Source: Prolixibacteraceae bacterium | GTDB lineage: Bacteria > Bacteroidota > Bacteroidia > Bacteroidales > Prolixibacteraceae | Direction of reading: 5' to 3' | Assembly (NCBI GenBank): GCA_003516705.1 | Contig: DPCJ01000174.1 | Span: 1-25,819, forward strand | Length of the DNA: 25,819 nt | Notes under the pieces: model-generated | Database searches by the model: none | The model's input: only the letters and a program-made list of their open reading frames with translations | What the model was told of the DNA's origin: nothing | Translations under genes and position numbers: made by a program | In this document: one piece after another, positions 7,562-16,421 of the stretch | Layout: each line of letters starts with the position of its first letter | How positions within the stretch are numbered: position 1 is the stretch's first letter

Positions 7562-10500
7562 TTATTTAGGTTTTGGTAATGAAAAGTAAAATGCAGCTCC
7601 CTCATTTAACTTCGATTCGGCCCATGTACGACCGCCATGTTTGAGAATTATCCTGCGAACATTAGCTAGCCCGATACCTGTTCCTTCGAATTCTTTTGCA
7701 GTATGAAGCCGTTGAAATACACCAAATAATTTATGGGCATATCGCATATCGAAACCAGCGCCATTGTCGCGTACAACAAAAGTATATTCATTTTTTTCGT
7801 CGGTGAACCCGATTTCAATTTGTGCAGGATTTTTGGCTCTGGTGAACTTCATTGCATTGCTCAATAAATTATACCAGACCATTCGCAACAGAGATTGATC
7901 GCCTTTGATAGCTGGTAACGCCGCAATATTCCACTCAATTTTCCGCTTTCCGATATCATGTTCCAAAGAGTTTAATACATCATAAAGAACGACATCCATA
8001 TTTACATCTGTCTTTTGTATTTCCTGTCTTCCGGTTCTGGAGAACTGAAGCAAATCGTCAATGAGTGTACCCATCTGTCGCGACGAATTAATAATTACTT
8101 CAAGATAATGCTGCCCTTTTTCGGGTAATAAACCGGTGTAATTTTCTTTCAGTAAATCAACAAAACCATTGATGTGACGAAGCGGGGCACGCAAGTCGTG
8201 GGATACAGAATAGGAAAAGGCTTCAAGTTCTTTGTTGGCTTCCTGAAGTTGAATTGTACGTTCTTCTACCCGCTGCTCAAGTGTTTCATTCAGTTTTATG
8301 ACTTCTTTTTCGGCCCTTTTACGTTCGGTAATATCAATAAATGTGATGAGCAGGTTATCTTCAATAATTATCCCTGAAACAATCATTGTCCGCTCAATGC
8401 CATCTTTGCAGGTAATGTTGTATTCAATTGGCTCAATATCTGAATTTGTTCTGTTTGCATCCTCCACTGCTGATTCCCATTGTTGAATAACCAGCTTTCT
8501 GTAGTTTTCATTCGGATAGGCTTTTACCCACCATTCATTTACGGTCGGTACTTCTTCAGAGGTATAACCCATTACCTGCAGAAAACGATCATTTCTGAAG
8601 GTAATTTCACCAAGGCTGTTTACATAAGCAACCGGAAGTGGAATACTCTTGATTAGTTTTCTGAACTTTTCTTCACTTTCACGAAGCGCTTCTTCCGCAA
8701 GTTTACGGTGAGTGATGTCTGTATTAAATCCATACCAGGTAATACTGCCATCAGGCAATCGTTCGGGTGTTGATTTGGAATAAATCCACTGGATTTCTCT
8801 GCCGGGAATTTTTACTCTGAATTCGCAGGTAAAATAAGTCAAATGCTCTGCAGAGTATTCAATTTCGCGGATAACCCGCTCTGCATCTTCCGGGTAAATA
8901 ACGCTTCCGATGGGAGTAAAGTCGTCAATTACATCTTCCGGCGCGCATCCAAAAATATTTCGGATACCTTCTGAAGCTATTGGTACATAATAGGTTCCGT
9001 CAGGTTTTCGGGTAAATTGAAAAATCAGGTCAGGAACATTTGCTGATAATTTTCTGAATTCCTGATCCTTTTCACGAATCTTCTGATCAATCTTTTTTTG
9101 CTCAGTGATATCATAATTTATCCCAACCATCCGAATTGGTTCTCCTATTTCATTTCGAAATACTTCTCCTTTTGCTCTTTCGTAATGAACTGTTCCGTCA
9201 GGCCATACCACCCTAAATTCGGTATCATATTCTTTTTTCCCGAGCAAAGCAAGTTTGGTTTCATTCTGGCCAAATTCCCTGTCATCCGGGTGAAGACCGT
9301 TCACCCAGGCTTCGTATGCACCAGCAAATTCATCTTTTTTCAAGCCATATAAAGCATACATCTGATCATCCCAGGATAACAGGTTATTCTTAATATCCCA
9401 GTCCCAAATCCCAACTTGTGATGCACGTGTTGCCGTTGAAATTCGCTCATTAAGTTCACGGATTTTTTCATCAGCCTGTTTCCGGGGAGTAATATCTTCT
9501 ATGATACCAAGGTTATAAAGAAATTGTCCCTGGCTATCGTAGGTGGCTGTAACTGTCAGCGATCCCCAAATCTCCTGCCCGTCTTTTCTGATATAACGCT
9601 TATCGGTTTTATAAACCGAGATTTCTTTATTCATCAGTTTCCTGATGTTAGGCAAGTCTTTAACCAGTTCATCCTGATACGATACATCTTTAAATGTAAA
9701 TTGCAGAAGTTCAGTTTCACTGTATCCAAGAATTTTGCAGAACGCAGGATTTACTTTTTTAAATCTGAATTCTTTATCTGTCATTACCATTCCGAAAGGA
9801 CCATTTTCATACAGTTTACCAAACCTGAATTCGCTTTCGTATAGTTGTTCTTCCTGTAGTTTACGTTCAGTGATGTTCCGGTTTGTTCCCCGCCTGCCCA
9901 AATATTCCCCTTCGTCGTTAAATATCGGACTGCAACTGTGGCTTATCCACCGCAATTCCCCACCTTTGGTAACAATCCTGTATTCCAGTTCGTGTGGATG
10001 ATTGTCTGATTTTGAATATTGATGATGTTGATTAACTTTATTCTGATCCGCCTCAAATACAATTTCTTGATTTAATTCAGGACGATGTGAAAACTCGTCT
10101 GGCGAATAGCCGGTAACCCGCTCGCAGGCCGGCGATACATATTTCATTTTTCCATCAGGGGTAATCCAATAAATCCAGTCGTCGGAATTGTCAGAAATCA
10201 GGCGGTATTTTTCTTCGTTTACCCGCAAATCGTTTTCGGCATTTTTACGTTCGGTAATGTCGATAGATAAAATAAATACTCCTTCGGGAACCGGTTGAAT
10301 ACTTAAATCGAACCAGCCGCTGCTTCCATCAGGAAATATAAATTCGTTTTCGAAATGATTGGAAACTCTTGCTTCTAATGTTTGCTTAATAATTTTAAAT
10401 ACTTCAGTTTCTTCAATTCCCGGCCAAATATCCATATAACGGGCGCCAATCAGTTCCCGATTTGGCTTTTTGTTATGAACCTCTGCGGTATGGTTCAAAT

Positions 10501-11131
10501 AAATATATCTCCAGTCATGTCCGATAATCTGGCAACCTTCCAGCAAATTATCGAGTGCATTTCTGGAACGCTCTTCACTTTTTCTTAATGCTTCATTGAG
10601 CTGCAATTGTTCCAATTTCTGTTGGGTCATTTCGCTAATCAACTGAGTCATGTCCAGTAAAAAGTCCATTGCAACTTTTACTTTCTCTTTCGAAATTACA
10701 GGTACATTTTTGAGCGCATTGAGATATTTATGCTCATTAAAGCCATGTTTTTCAGCTTGTTTTTTAAAAAAAGTGTCATCGGGTTCATCAAAAAAGAATT
10801 GTCCTGAGAAAAGGTTGGCAATATGTTCCCCGTTAATAACAATGGGAACAGCAACATCAACCAATCCGTTTAAACATTCATAGAAATGATATTTTTCACC
10901 TTCGGCCATTTTATTGGCTAAAACAGTATCGCTGATCTTACATCGATTTGAAGTTTCGGGATTAATCCGATGAAATTCGGTGCAAATTTGTCGCCAACCC
11001 GACTTCGACAACACATTTCCTTTAAGATCCAGAATGGCAGTTACAAAACCAGTAGATTTATTAAATCCTTCTAACAGATTATCTACTTTGCCAAAATCTA
11101 CCAAATCCAGAAGATTAGTTTTTGTTGGCAT
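7562..11131 (-). CDS. PocR/multi-PAS sensor histidine kinase
   Basis: This is a 1189-aa soluble sensor kinase. Residues about 8-170 match a PocR-type sensory domain (SGWRQICTEFHR, SNRCKISD, YECLNGLVDVAVPI, IANLFSGQFFF) with cysteines at 50, 64 and 86 that are conserved-looking and could bind a ligand or metal. Six PAS domains follow, about 184-296, 302-425, 430-550, 560-680, 685-810 and 817-937, most closing with a DITERK-like motif. A short coiled coil (940-970) leads to HisKA with H978 in SYSVSHDLRAPLRH, then an ATPase domain with N1092, DNGAGFD (1122-1128) and GTGIGLA (1150-1156). It has no receiver of its own and no transmembrane helix. The SYSVSHDLRAPLRH type is shared with phytochrome-like kinases that pair with Rcp1-type receivers, and such a receiver follows 7 nt downstream. 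No clear promoter was found in 11132-11299. The signal is unknown. Confidence 0.92.
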   Translation of the reverse strand: MPTKTNLLDLVDFGKVDNLLEGFNKSTGFVTAILDLKGNVLSKSGWRQICTEFHRINPETSNRCKISDTVLANKMAEGEKYHFYECLNGLVDVAVPIVINGEHIANLFSGQFFFDEPDDTFFKKQAEKHGFNEHKYLNALKNVPVISKEKVKVAMDFLLDMTQLISEMTQQKLEQLQLNEALRKSEERSRNALDNLLEGCQIIGHDWRYIYLNHTAEVHNKKPNRELIGARYMDIWPGIEETEVFKIIKQTLEARVSNHFENEFIFPDGSSGWFDLSIQPVPEGVFILSIDITERKNAENDLRVNEEKYRLISDNSDDWIYWITPDGKMKYVSPACERVTGYSPDEFSHRPELNQEIVFEADQNKVNQHHQYSKSDNHPHELEYRIVTKGGELRWISHSCSPIFNDEGEYLGRRGTNRNITERKLQEEQLYESEFRFGKLYENGPFGMVMTDKEFRFKKVNPAFCKILGYSETELLQFTFKDVSYQDELVKDLPNIRKLMNKEISVYKTDKRYIRKDGQEIWGSLTVTATYDSQGQFLYNLGIIEDITPRKQADEKIRELNERISTATRASQVGIWDWDIKNNLLSWDDQMYALYGLKKDEFAGAYEAWVNGLHPDDREFGQNETKLALLGKKEYDTEFRVVWPDGTVHYERAKGEVFRNEIGEPIRMVGINYDITEQKKIDQKIREKDQEFRKLSANVPDLIFQFTRKPDGTYYVPIASEGIRNIFGCAPEDVIDDFTPIGSVIYPEDAERVIREIEYSAEHLTYFTCEFRVKIPGREIQWIYSKSTPERLPDGSITWYGFNTDITHRKLAEEALRESEEKFRKLIKSIPLPVAYVNSLGEITFRNDRFLQVMGYTSEEVPTVNEWWVKAYPNENYRKLVIQQWESAVEDANRTNSDIEPIEYNITCKDGIERTMIVSGIIIEDNLLITFIDITERKRAEKEVIKLNETLEQRVEERTIQLQEANKELEAFSYSVSHDLRAPLRHINGFVDLLKENYTGLLPEKGQHYLEVIINSSRQMGTLIDDLLQFSRTGRQEIQKTDVNMDVVLYDVLNSLEHDIGKRKIEWNIAALPAIKGDQSLLRMVWYNLLSNAMKFTRAKNPAQIEIGFTDEKNEYTFVVRDNGAGFDMRYAHKLFGVFQRLHTAKEFEGTGIGLANVRRIILKHGGRTWAESKLNEGAAFYFSLPKPK

Positions 11132-11226
11132 AATTTCTTAATTTATTTCGCAGGGCATCAATTTATTAATGCGTTGAATTTAATTATTTAAACATATGAA
11201 ATTACCTTGTCAATTTAAATTTTCAA

Positions 11227-11249
11227 TGTAGCTACACTAAACAGCTACA
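11227..11249. promoter_or_regulatory. Inverted repeat between oxidoreductase and kinase operons
   Basis: TGTAGCT (11227-11233) and AGCTACA (11243-11249) are perfect 7-bp arms around 9 nt, about 95 nt upstream of the PocR kinase start. No T run follows on either strand, so an operator fits better than a terminator, but function is unproven. Confidence 0.3.
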
Positions 11250-11299
11250 GGATAAACAATTCACAAACAATTTGAAATTAAAACATCCGTGTTGCAATT

Positions 11300-12439
11300 T
11301 CAATTACCATTATTTATTCTGCCATCAAAATCATTCCTTTCAGTTTCTGGTTCAAGCGGAAACTTCACCGGGCGGTTGTCTCGCGCAGAGCGGTAAATTG
11401 CTGTAAAAAGTTCGACCGTCACCCTTCCCTCTTCTCCTGAAACCATTGGTTTGTGGTTTTTGATAATGGCATTGGCAAAATCTTCGTTTTGCAGTTTCAT
11501 GTAATGTTCAGTTGGATTGATGGAACCAAAAAATTCAGTGTCTTCCTTTTCCCAGCCTTCCAACAGGATTTCTTCGTTAGGCACTGTCCATAAATCGTTT
11601 ACCGGAGGCTCGGCAATGGCCGACATTCCGGCAATAAACATGGCGCCGCCGTCGGTTTGAACTCCCACCGACGCTCCGTTACTTCCGTGTACATGCACTT
11701 TTCCATAAATCCCGGGTTTTTGCGAATTGCTGACAATAATATTTCCAATGGCTCCACTTTTGAATTTTACGATGGCCAATGCAGTGTCTTCCACTTCAAT
11801 GTACGGGTGATTCAGGTTTCTCCAAATGCCATAAACTTCGTCTATCGGGCCCATAAACCACTGAAAAATATCAAGTTGATGTGGGGCTTGATTCACCAAA
11901 ACACCACCGCCTTCCATTTCCCAGGTACCGCGCCAGTCATCGCTTTCATAATAACCTTTGTCGCGCCAGCCCAACATATTAATTGTGCCAATAACAGGAC
12001 TTCCGATTTTACCTTCGTCAATCGCTTTCCGAACCCGCTGAACAGGTTCATAAAACCGGCGCTGACTTACAACGCCAAGTTTTACGTTGTTTTCATGGCA
12101 GGTTTTTATCATGGCATCGCAATCCTGAAGCGAAGCCGCCAGTGGCTTTTCAACCATACAATTTACGCCAAGCAAAGCCAGTTTCAGCACAGCATCAGCA
12201 TGAAACGGGTGAGGTGTACAAATTACTGCCGATTCAACTTCGGTTTCTTTGACCATTTTTTCAAAATCATCAAAAGCCTGAATTCCATATTTTGAAGCAA
12301 ATTCTCTGGCTTTCTCAATTGAACGGCTATATACAGCGATTAATTCGGTATTGTTTCCCTGTTGCAAGGCAGCTGCATGAAGATGAGATACCTTTCCGCA
12401 ACCAATGATTGCTGTTCTGACTTTTCTTTGCGTCATCAT
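11300..12439 (-). CDS. Gfo/Idh/MocA family NAD(P)-dependent oxidoreductase
   Basis: This 379-aa protein has an N-terminal Rossmann fold (AIIGCGKVSHLHAAAL, about 10-25), the family signature MVEKPLA with catalytic lysine K98 at 95-101, and a C-terminal alpha/beta domain carrying WEMEGGGVLVNQAPHQLD with the likely active-site H187 and D190. Members oxidise or reduce hydroxyls of sugars, inositols and related polyols. The start ATGATG lies 1 nt after the stop of the upstream dehydrogenase gene, so the two are translationally coupled and probably act on the same substrate or in consecutive steps. No signal peptide is present, so it is cytosolic. The exact substrate cannot be told from sequence. 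Confidence 0.92.
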   Translation of the reverse strand: MMTQRKVRTAIIGCGKVSHLHAAALQQGNNTELIAVYSRSIEKAREFASKYGIQAFDDFEKMVKETEVESAVICTPHPFHADAVLKLALLGVNCMVEKPLAASLQDCDAMIKTCHENNVKLGVVSQRRFYEPVQRVRKAIDEGKIGSPVIGTINMLGWRDKGYYESDDWRGTWEMEGGGVLVNQAPHQLDIFQWFMGPIDEVYGIWRNLNHPYIEVEDTALAIVKFKSGAIGNIIVSNSQKPGIYGKVHVHGSNGASVGVQTDGGAMFIAGMSAIAEPPVNDLWTVPNEEILLEGWEKEDTEFFGSINPTEHYMKLQNEDFANAIIKNHKPMVSGEEGRVTVELFTAIYRSARDNRPVKFPLEPETERNDFDGRINNGN

Positions 12440-12440
12440 T

Positions 12441-13472
12441 TCACGGTTTTAAAACAACTTTCATCAGCCCTTTTTCACAATTGTGCAACCGATTGAACCA
12501 CAATGCACCTTCTTCCAACGGTTCAACAGCGCTAAGCAGCGGGTCGATTTTAATTTTTCTGTCGTTCATTAAATCAAGAACCGCTTCGTACTCGCCACAA
12601 ATTGCACAACTACCCTGTAGTTTTAACTGGCGGGTAACCACCTGTTGCAACGGCAATTCAACATTTGCCGAAACATTCCCAACCAAAGTTACCTGTGCAC
12701 CTTTTCTAACCGATTCAATCACAGTCTTCAATACCGACGTAATTCCCACAACTTCGAAACCAACATCTACACCACGACCATTGGTTAATCGTTTAACCTC
12801 CTCCGGAATGTTAACTGAATCCGCCTGAAAAGCATGCGTTGCGCCTAATTTCAATGCTAAATCCAATCGGTCGGGGTCGAGATCGAATGTGATGATTTGC
12901 CCACAACCGACGAGTTTCAGCAATTGAATTACAAAAAGTGCAATCATTCCGGCACCACCCACAACAGCCGTATCGTTTACCGAAATTTTTGTAAGGTTGA
13001 TTGCGTGTAATGCCACAGCTACCGGCTCAACCATTGAAGCATGTTCAAAGCTCACATTATCAGGAATTTTATATAAAACATGTTGTGGCACAGCAACATA
13101 TTCGGCAAAAGCCCCGTCGCGTTTAAACTCGGGGCATGAAACCCCCAAAACCTGCCGGTTATCGCTCAGGTTGTACAATCCTTTTCTGGAATACCAGTCA
13201 TCGAGCCGGTAAATGGTAGAGTCAAAAGTTACCCTGTCGCCCACCTGCCAATTTGATACTGCCGAGCCCATTTTTTCAATTACTCCGGAAGCTTCGTGCC
13301 CCATAATTATCGGCGGAATTCTTCTTCCAGTGCTGCCATCCATTCCATGCACATCGCTTCCGCAAATTCCAACCGCTTTCACCTTTACCAAAACCTCATC
13401 AGGTTGAATCTCAGGAATTGGAACTTCCTGTATTTCGAATTTTTTGTATTCGGTTAAAACAAGTGCTTTCAT
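12441..13472 (-). CDS. Medium-chain (zinc-type) alcohol/polyol dehydrogenase
   Basis: This 343-aa member of the MDR superfamily resembles sorbitol or galactitol-1-phosphate dehydrogenases. Catalytic zinc ligands are visible: C37 in GICGSD, H59/E60 in MGHEASG and E149 in MVEP. The nucleotide fold has VVGGAGMIAL (170-179) with D197 after the second strand, indicating NAD rather than NADP. The lobe that normally carries four cysteines for a structural zinc (about 85-115) reads DSTIYRLDDWYSRKGLYNLSDNR when split across its length and keeps the NLxDNR landmark but not the cysteines, so the structural zinc is probably absent. It is the first gene of a two-gene operon with a Gfo/Idh/MocA oxidoreductase and has a -7 element 48 nt upstream. 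The specific substrate is unknown. Confidence 0.9.
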   Translation of the reverse strand: MKALVLTEYKKFEIQEVPIPEIQPDEVLVKVKAVGICGSDVHGMDGSTGRRIPPIIMGHEASGVIEKMGSAVSNWQVGDRVTFDSTIYRLDDWYSRKGLYNLSDNRQVLGVSCPEFKRDGAFAEYVAVPQHVLYKIPDNVSFEHASMVEPVAVALHAINLTKISVNDTAVVGGAGMIALFVIQLLKLVGCGQIITFDLDPDRLDLALKLGATHAFQADSVNIPEEVKRLTNGRGVDVGFEVVGITSVLKTVIESVRKGAQVTLVGNVSANVELPLQQVVTRQLKLQGSCAICGEYEAVLDLMNDRKIKIDPLLSAVEPLEEGALWFNRLHNCEKGLMKVVLKP

Positions 13473-13520
13473 ATGGATTTAATCGATATTAATGGCCAGG
13501 TTTAATTTGTTAAGCTCTGC

Positions 13521-13528
13521 CAAAGCTA
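13521..13528 (-). promoter_or_regulatory. -7 element for the dehydrogenase/oxidoreductase operon
   Basis: The minus strand reads TAGCTTTG, an exact TAnnTTTG match, with predicted transcription start near 13514 and a leader of about 42 nt. The -33 region is weak (TTTA at 18 nt). Confidence 0.45.
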
Positions 13529-13633
13529 CTAATTAAGAATACAATGTAAAATTATTACACAGACAATTATCTGGAGGCGTCATGAAATTTTTAGAACTAA
13601 TAAGCAAATTGAAATTGGGGAGAGCGGTAATTG

Positions 13634-14761
13634 TTATTCAAGATTTTTCTGATAGATACGATAAACCTTATACACTTTTCCACCCATTTTTTCCATTTCG
13701 GCCCTTACTTTATAGTTAGTTTCAAGTTCGAGGTGCGAATCCATAACCTTTTTCCCGGCCTTTTTTGCCGATTCAAGTAATTTCATGCCCATCATCACAT
13801 CAATTCCCCGGCCCTGATAACGTGGATCAATACCTCCCAGCAGCAAATTGAGCTGACTGCTTTTTCTACCGGCTGTAAGAATATGATAAAATCCGGTTGG
13901 GAATAGAAATCCTTTCGACTTTTGAATTCCGGCGCTTATGTCTGACATTGCAATTAAAAATGCAAGTACCTCATTATTTTCGTCGAGCACAATCTTGATA
14001 AAACGTGGATTAATGAGGTAAAGATACCGGTTGGCAAAGTCGTCCATTTCTTTTATGGTAAATGGCACAAAACCGTAAATATCCTGAAAGGTAAGATTTA
14101 CCAATGTAAGAACTTTGTGAATATACGGTTTAACCTGCGCCCGGCTGGTAAACTCCATAAACTTTATCTGCGTTTCGCGGCTGGTAAATCTTTTGTAAAT
14201 ACTTCTATAAAACTCCGGAATTTCTTCGGGAACAGGTATCTGGTAAACCACAAGATCAATTTCCTTGGTAAACGACAACCCTTCCGCAAGTTTATTCATA
14301 TATGGGAAATTGCAGTTCGAAGCGATTACAATTGGTTTGTCGTATCCTTCAATCAGCCATCCCTGCGGGTCTTTGTCAGAAAATCCAAGCGGGCCAACCA
14401 TTCTGTTCATTCCATGTTTTCGCGCCCAAACCGACAAAGCTTCAACCAATGCGGTAAAAACTTCGTTGTCGTCCCAGGTTTCAAGGTTACTGAAACGGAC
14501 ATCCTTTATACCTTTTTTATCGTTGTACTCGTGACTGATAAGTCCCATTACACGACCAACAACTTCGCCATTTTTAACGGCTACATACAAAACACTTGTA
14601 CAATGGGCAAAAGATTTATTTTTTTTCTGATCGAAATATGTCCACTCGTCCATATAAATAGGTGGCACCCAATTGGAATGATTCTGATGGATTTTTGCCG
14701 GCAAATGAATAAAATCATGCAGCAGCTTTTTTGAAGAGACCTCCTTTATTTCGATTCCCAT
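13634..14761 (-). CDS. GNAT-fold acyltransferase, YghO / bacterial ceramide synthase-like
   Basis: This 375-aa protein is about twice the length of a simple GNAT. The opening IKEVSSKKLLHDFIHLPAKIH, read in two parts (motif IHLPAKIH near 18-25, then NWVPP), and the central MVGPLGFSDKDPQGWLIEGYD region (about 131-151, PLGFSD core) are typical of the YghO-like group. A C-terminal GNAT half carries GGIDPRYQGRGIDVMM with the acyl-CoA loop RYQGRG near 317-322. From memory, this group includes E. coli YghO and the Caulobacter protein bCerS (CCNA_01212), an acyl-CoA-dependent ceramide synthase, and many Bacteroidota make sphingolipids. That role is possible here but not shown, because no serine palmitoyltransferase gene lies in the window. 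It is a single gene with no coupled neighbour; a 16-bp palindrome lies 25 nt upstream. Confidence 0.8.
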   Translation of the reverse strand: MGIEIKEVSSKKLLHDFIHLPAKIHQNHSNWVPPIYMDEWTYFDQKKNKSFAHCTSVLYVAVKNGEVVGRVMGLISHEYNDKKGIKDVRFSNLETWDDNEVFTALVEALSVWARKHGMNRMVGPLGFSDKDPQGWLIEGYDKPIVIASNCNFPYMNKLAEGLSFTKEIDLVVYQIPVPEEIPEFYRSIYKRFTSRETQIKFMEFTSRAQVKPYIHKVLTLVNLTFQDIYGFVPFTIKEMDDFANRYLYLINPRFIKIVLDENNEVLAFLIAMSDISAGIQKSKGFLFPTGFYHILTAGRKSSQLNLLLGGIDPRYQGRGIDVMMGMKLLESAKKAGKKVMDSHLELETNYKVRAEMEKMGGKVYKVYRIYQKNLE

Positions 14762-14786
14762 AACCCGATTTTGGGTGCCAATATAT

Positions 14787-14802
14787 CTATTTTATAAAAT
14801 AG
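14787..14802. promoter_or_regulatory. Perfect 16-bp palindrome upstream of the YghO-like gene
   Basis: CTATTTTATAAAATAG is fully self-complementary and lies 25 nt upstream of the start codon at 14761, in the position of a promoter. It may be an operator; chance in AT-rich DNA cannot be excluded. Confidence 0.3.
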
Positions 14803-14897
14803 CACAATACATAAATTATTGCGATTTTTATATACTTTCATAATAAACTAAAATTCAACATGATGAAAAATCAATTCTTCACCGCTTTTATACACAG

Positions 14898-15689
14898 CTA
14901 ATCAAGTTTCTTTATTTTTATTTCCCTGAATTCAATCCCCTGCCCTTCTGCCTGCAATCCGATATATCCTTCAGTAAGCGGTTTTCCGTCAACCTTAATT
15001 GCAGGATCGAATCCGTTTGCCACTCCTCCTCCAATCTGTGGTTTAGTATATTCCAAAACTTTTTCGCCATTAACTATATGAATCACCAGCGAATCGCCGT
15101 AAACAATTAATTCTCCTGATGTCCATTCATTCCACTCATAAGTTTTTGACGATGAATTGATGCAATGCTGCGGATATTTTTCACCCTTGAAAAAGACTTC
15201 CGTTCCTGGCGAACACATGTTTCCGGTAGGCCGGGGTTGGCCATCTCCTGCACCTGCCAAAATCTGATATTCAACCGAGATTGGCCAATCCTGTTCTTTC
15301 AGAATGGTTTTGGGATCCTGCGAATGAAACATTATACCGCTGTTTCTATACGTGTATGATGGCGCATCTTTCATCCACTGGTCGGTAAATCTGTATTCAA
15401 ATTTCAGGTGAAATGAGGAAAAAGGTGTTTGATAAAACAGATGTCCGTATCGGTTGTTAAATTCTTTATAATCATTGTAATTCACCTGAATTTTCCCGTC
15501 AACTGCACGAAAAGTGTTGGCAAAATTATCCCCTAAATCATGATGGTGAAATTTTACTATCCAACCGTCGAGGTTTTTACCATTGAAAAGAGTCTGCCAT
15601 TTATTTTGGCTGGTTTCGGTTTTTTTTAATGTGAATGAAAGAATTAATAATAGGATTGACAACACTAAAATTGTTTTGAAATGGTTCAT
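14898..15689 (-). CDS. DUF1080 (3-keto-disaccharide hydrolase-like) secreted protein
   Basis: This 263-aa protein has an N-terminal hydrophobic stretch (about 6-20) that acts as a signal peptide or anchor; there is no lipobox cysteine. The rest is one DUF1080 domain with a concanavalin-like beta sandwich: WQTLFNGKNLDGWIV (31-45), FHLKFEYRF, YRNSGIMFHSQDP, WPISVEYQIL and the closing EGYIGLQAEGQGIEFREIKI (about 239-258). Family members include enzymes that cleave 3-keto-glycosides. It lies 11 nt after an RluA-type gene and is probably co-transcribed with it, though the two roles seem unrelated. Enzyme activity is inferred from family only. Confidence 0.87.
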   Translation of the reverse strand: MNHFKTILVLSILLLILSFTLKKTETSQNKWQTLFNGKNLDGWIVKFHHHDLGDNFANTFRAVDGKIQVNYNDYKEFNNRYGHLFYQTPFSSFHLKFEYRFTDQWMKDAPSYTYRNSGIMFHSQDPKTILKEQDWPISVEYQILAGAGDGQPRPTGNMCSPGTEVFFKGEKYPQHCINSSSKTYEWNEWTSGELIVYGDSLVIHIVNGEKVLEYTKPQIGGGVANGFDPAIKVDGKPLTEGYIGLQAEGQGIEFREIKIKKLD

Positions 15690-15700
15690 TTTATTAGGTT

Positions 15701-16405
15701 TTATTTAAGTAATTCAAAAAAGTAAGCCGGTATTTCTGTTTCAAATGTCAAAGGTTTCTTAGTAAACGGATGTATAATTGACAGTGATTTTGAATGAAGA
15801 GCAAGCCGTTTAATTCCTTTCTCAGAGATACCGTAAGTATGGTCGCCTGCTACCGGGTGATCATTTTCTGAAAAGTGAACCCTGATTTGATTTTTTGTGC
15901 CTGTAAATAAATCGATTTCAAGCAGGCTGAACCTCTGATTTTCACGCAAAACGGTGTACCCGGTTTTAGAGTATTTTCCTTTGGCTGGATTACTTACCGA
16001 ATAAACACGATAAACCTGATTTTCTGCAAGATAAGATTCAATAATTCCTTTTTTTTCTTTTAAACTGCCCCGAACCACGGCTACATATTTTTTAGAAAAA
16101 TTGTGCCAGTTGTCCTGCAAAAACCGCTTTGCCTGTTCTGTTCTGGCAAAAATCACAATCCCCGAAGTTTCCCTGTCAAGCCGGTGCACAATAAAAATCC
16201 TGTTGTTCGATTTCGGATTCCCTTTCCTTACATAATCAGTCAACATAAAATACGCGGTTTTCTCCCGTTCTCTTTCCGTGGCCATGGTCAGCAATCCTGC
16301 AGGCTTATCGATTACAATAATATCACGGTCTTCGTGTAAAATTACAAGCCCTTTCGGATGATGTTTTGAAAGTTGCCGGTTGCTGGCATTCCTGTCTTCG
16401 TACAT
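15701..16405 (-). CDS. RluA-family RNA pseudouridine synthase
   Basis: This 234-aa protein isomerises uridine to pseudouridine in rRNA or tRNA. Catalytic motif HRLDRETSG (74-82) contains the nucleophile D77; VIDKPAGLLT (31-40) and LFTGTKNQIRVHF (about 162-174) are further RluA-family motifs. There is no S4 RNA-binding domain, which puts it among the short RluA/RluC-like members; the target uridine cannot be assigned. A -7 element TAATTTTG lies 16 nt upstream, and the DUF1080 gene follows after 11 nt. Confidence 0.92.
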   Translation of the reverse strand: MYEDRNASNRQLSKHHPKGLVILHEDRDIIVIDKPAGLLTMATEREREKTAYFMLTDYVRKGNPKSNNRIFIVHRLDRETSGIVIFARTEQAKRFLQDNWHNFSKKYVAVVRGSLKEKKGIIESYLAENQVYRVYSVSNPAKGKYSKTGYTVLRENQRFSLLEIDLFTGTKNQIRVHFSENDHPVAGDHTYGISEKGIKRLALHSKSLSIIHPFTKKPLTFETEIPAYFFELLK

Positions 16406-16421
16406 TAAAAAATTTTTTGCG

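Noticed and set aside
7555..7605. Longer N-terminus for the lone receiver protein
   Set aside because: It would overlap the upstream kinase by 44 nt and add non-receiver residues; the ATG at 7554 starts right at the first beta strand.
11657..12295. Long plus-strand open frame (212 codons)
   Set aside because: It is antisense to the Gfo/Idh/MocA gene, whose motifs are intact, and shows no domain or signal peptide of its own.
14117..14734. Long plus-strand open frame (205 codons)
   Set aside because: It is antisense to the YghO-like gene and has a composition typical of a reverse-strand artefact.
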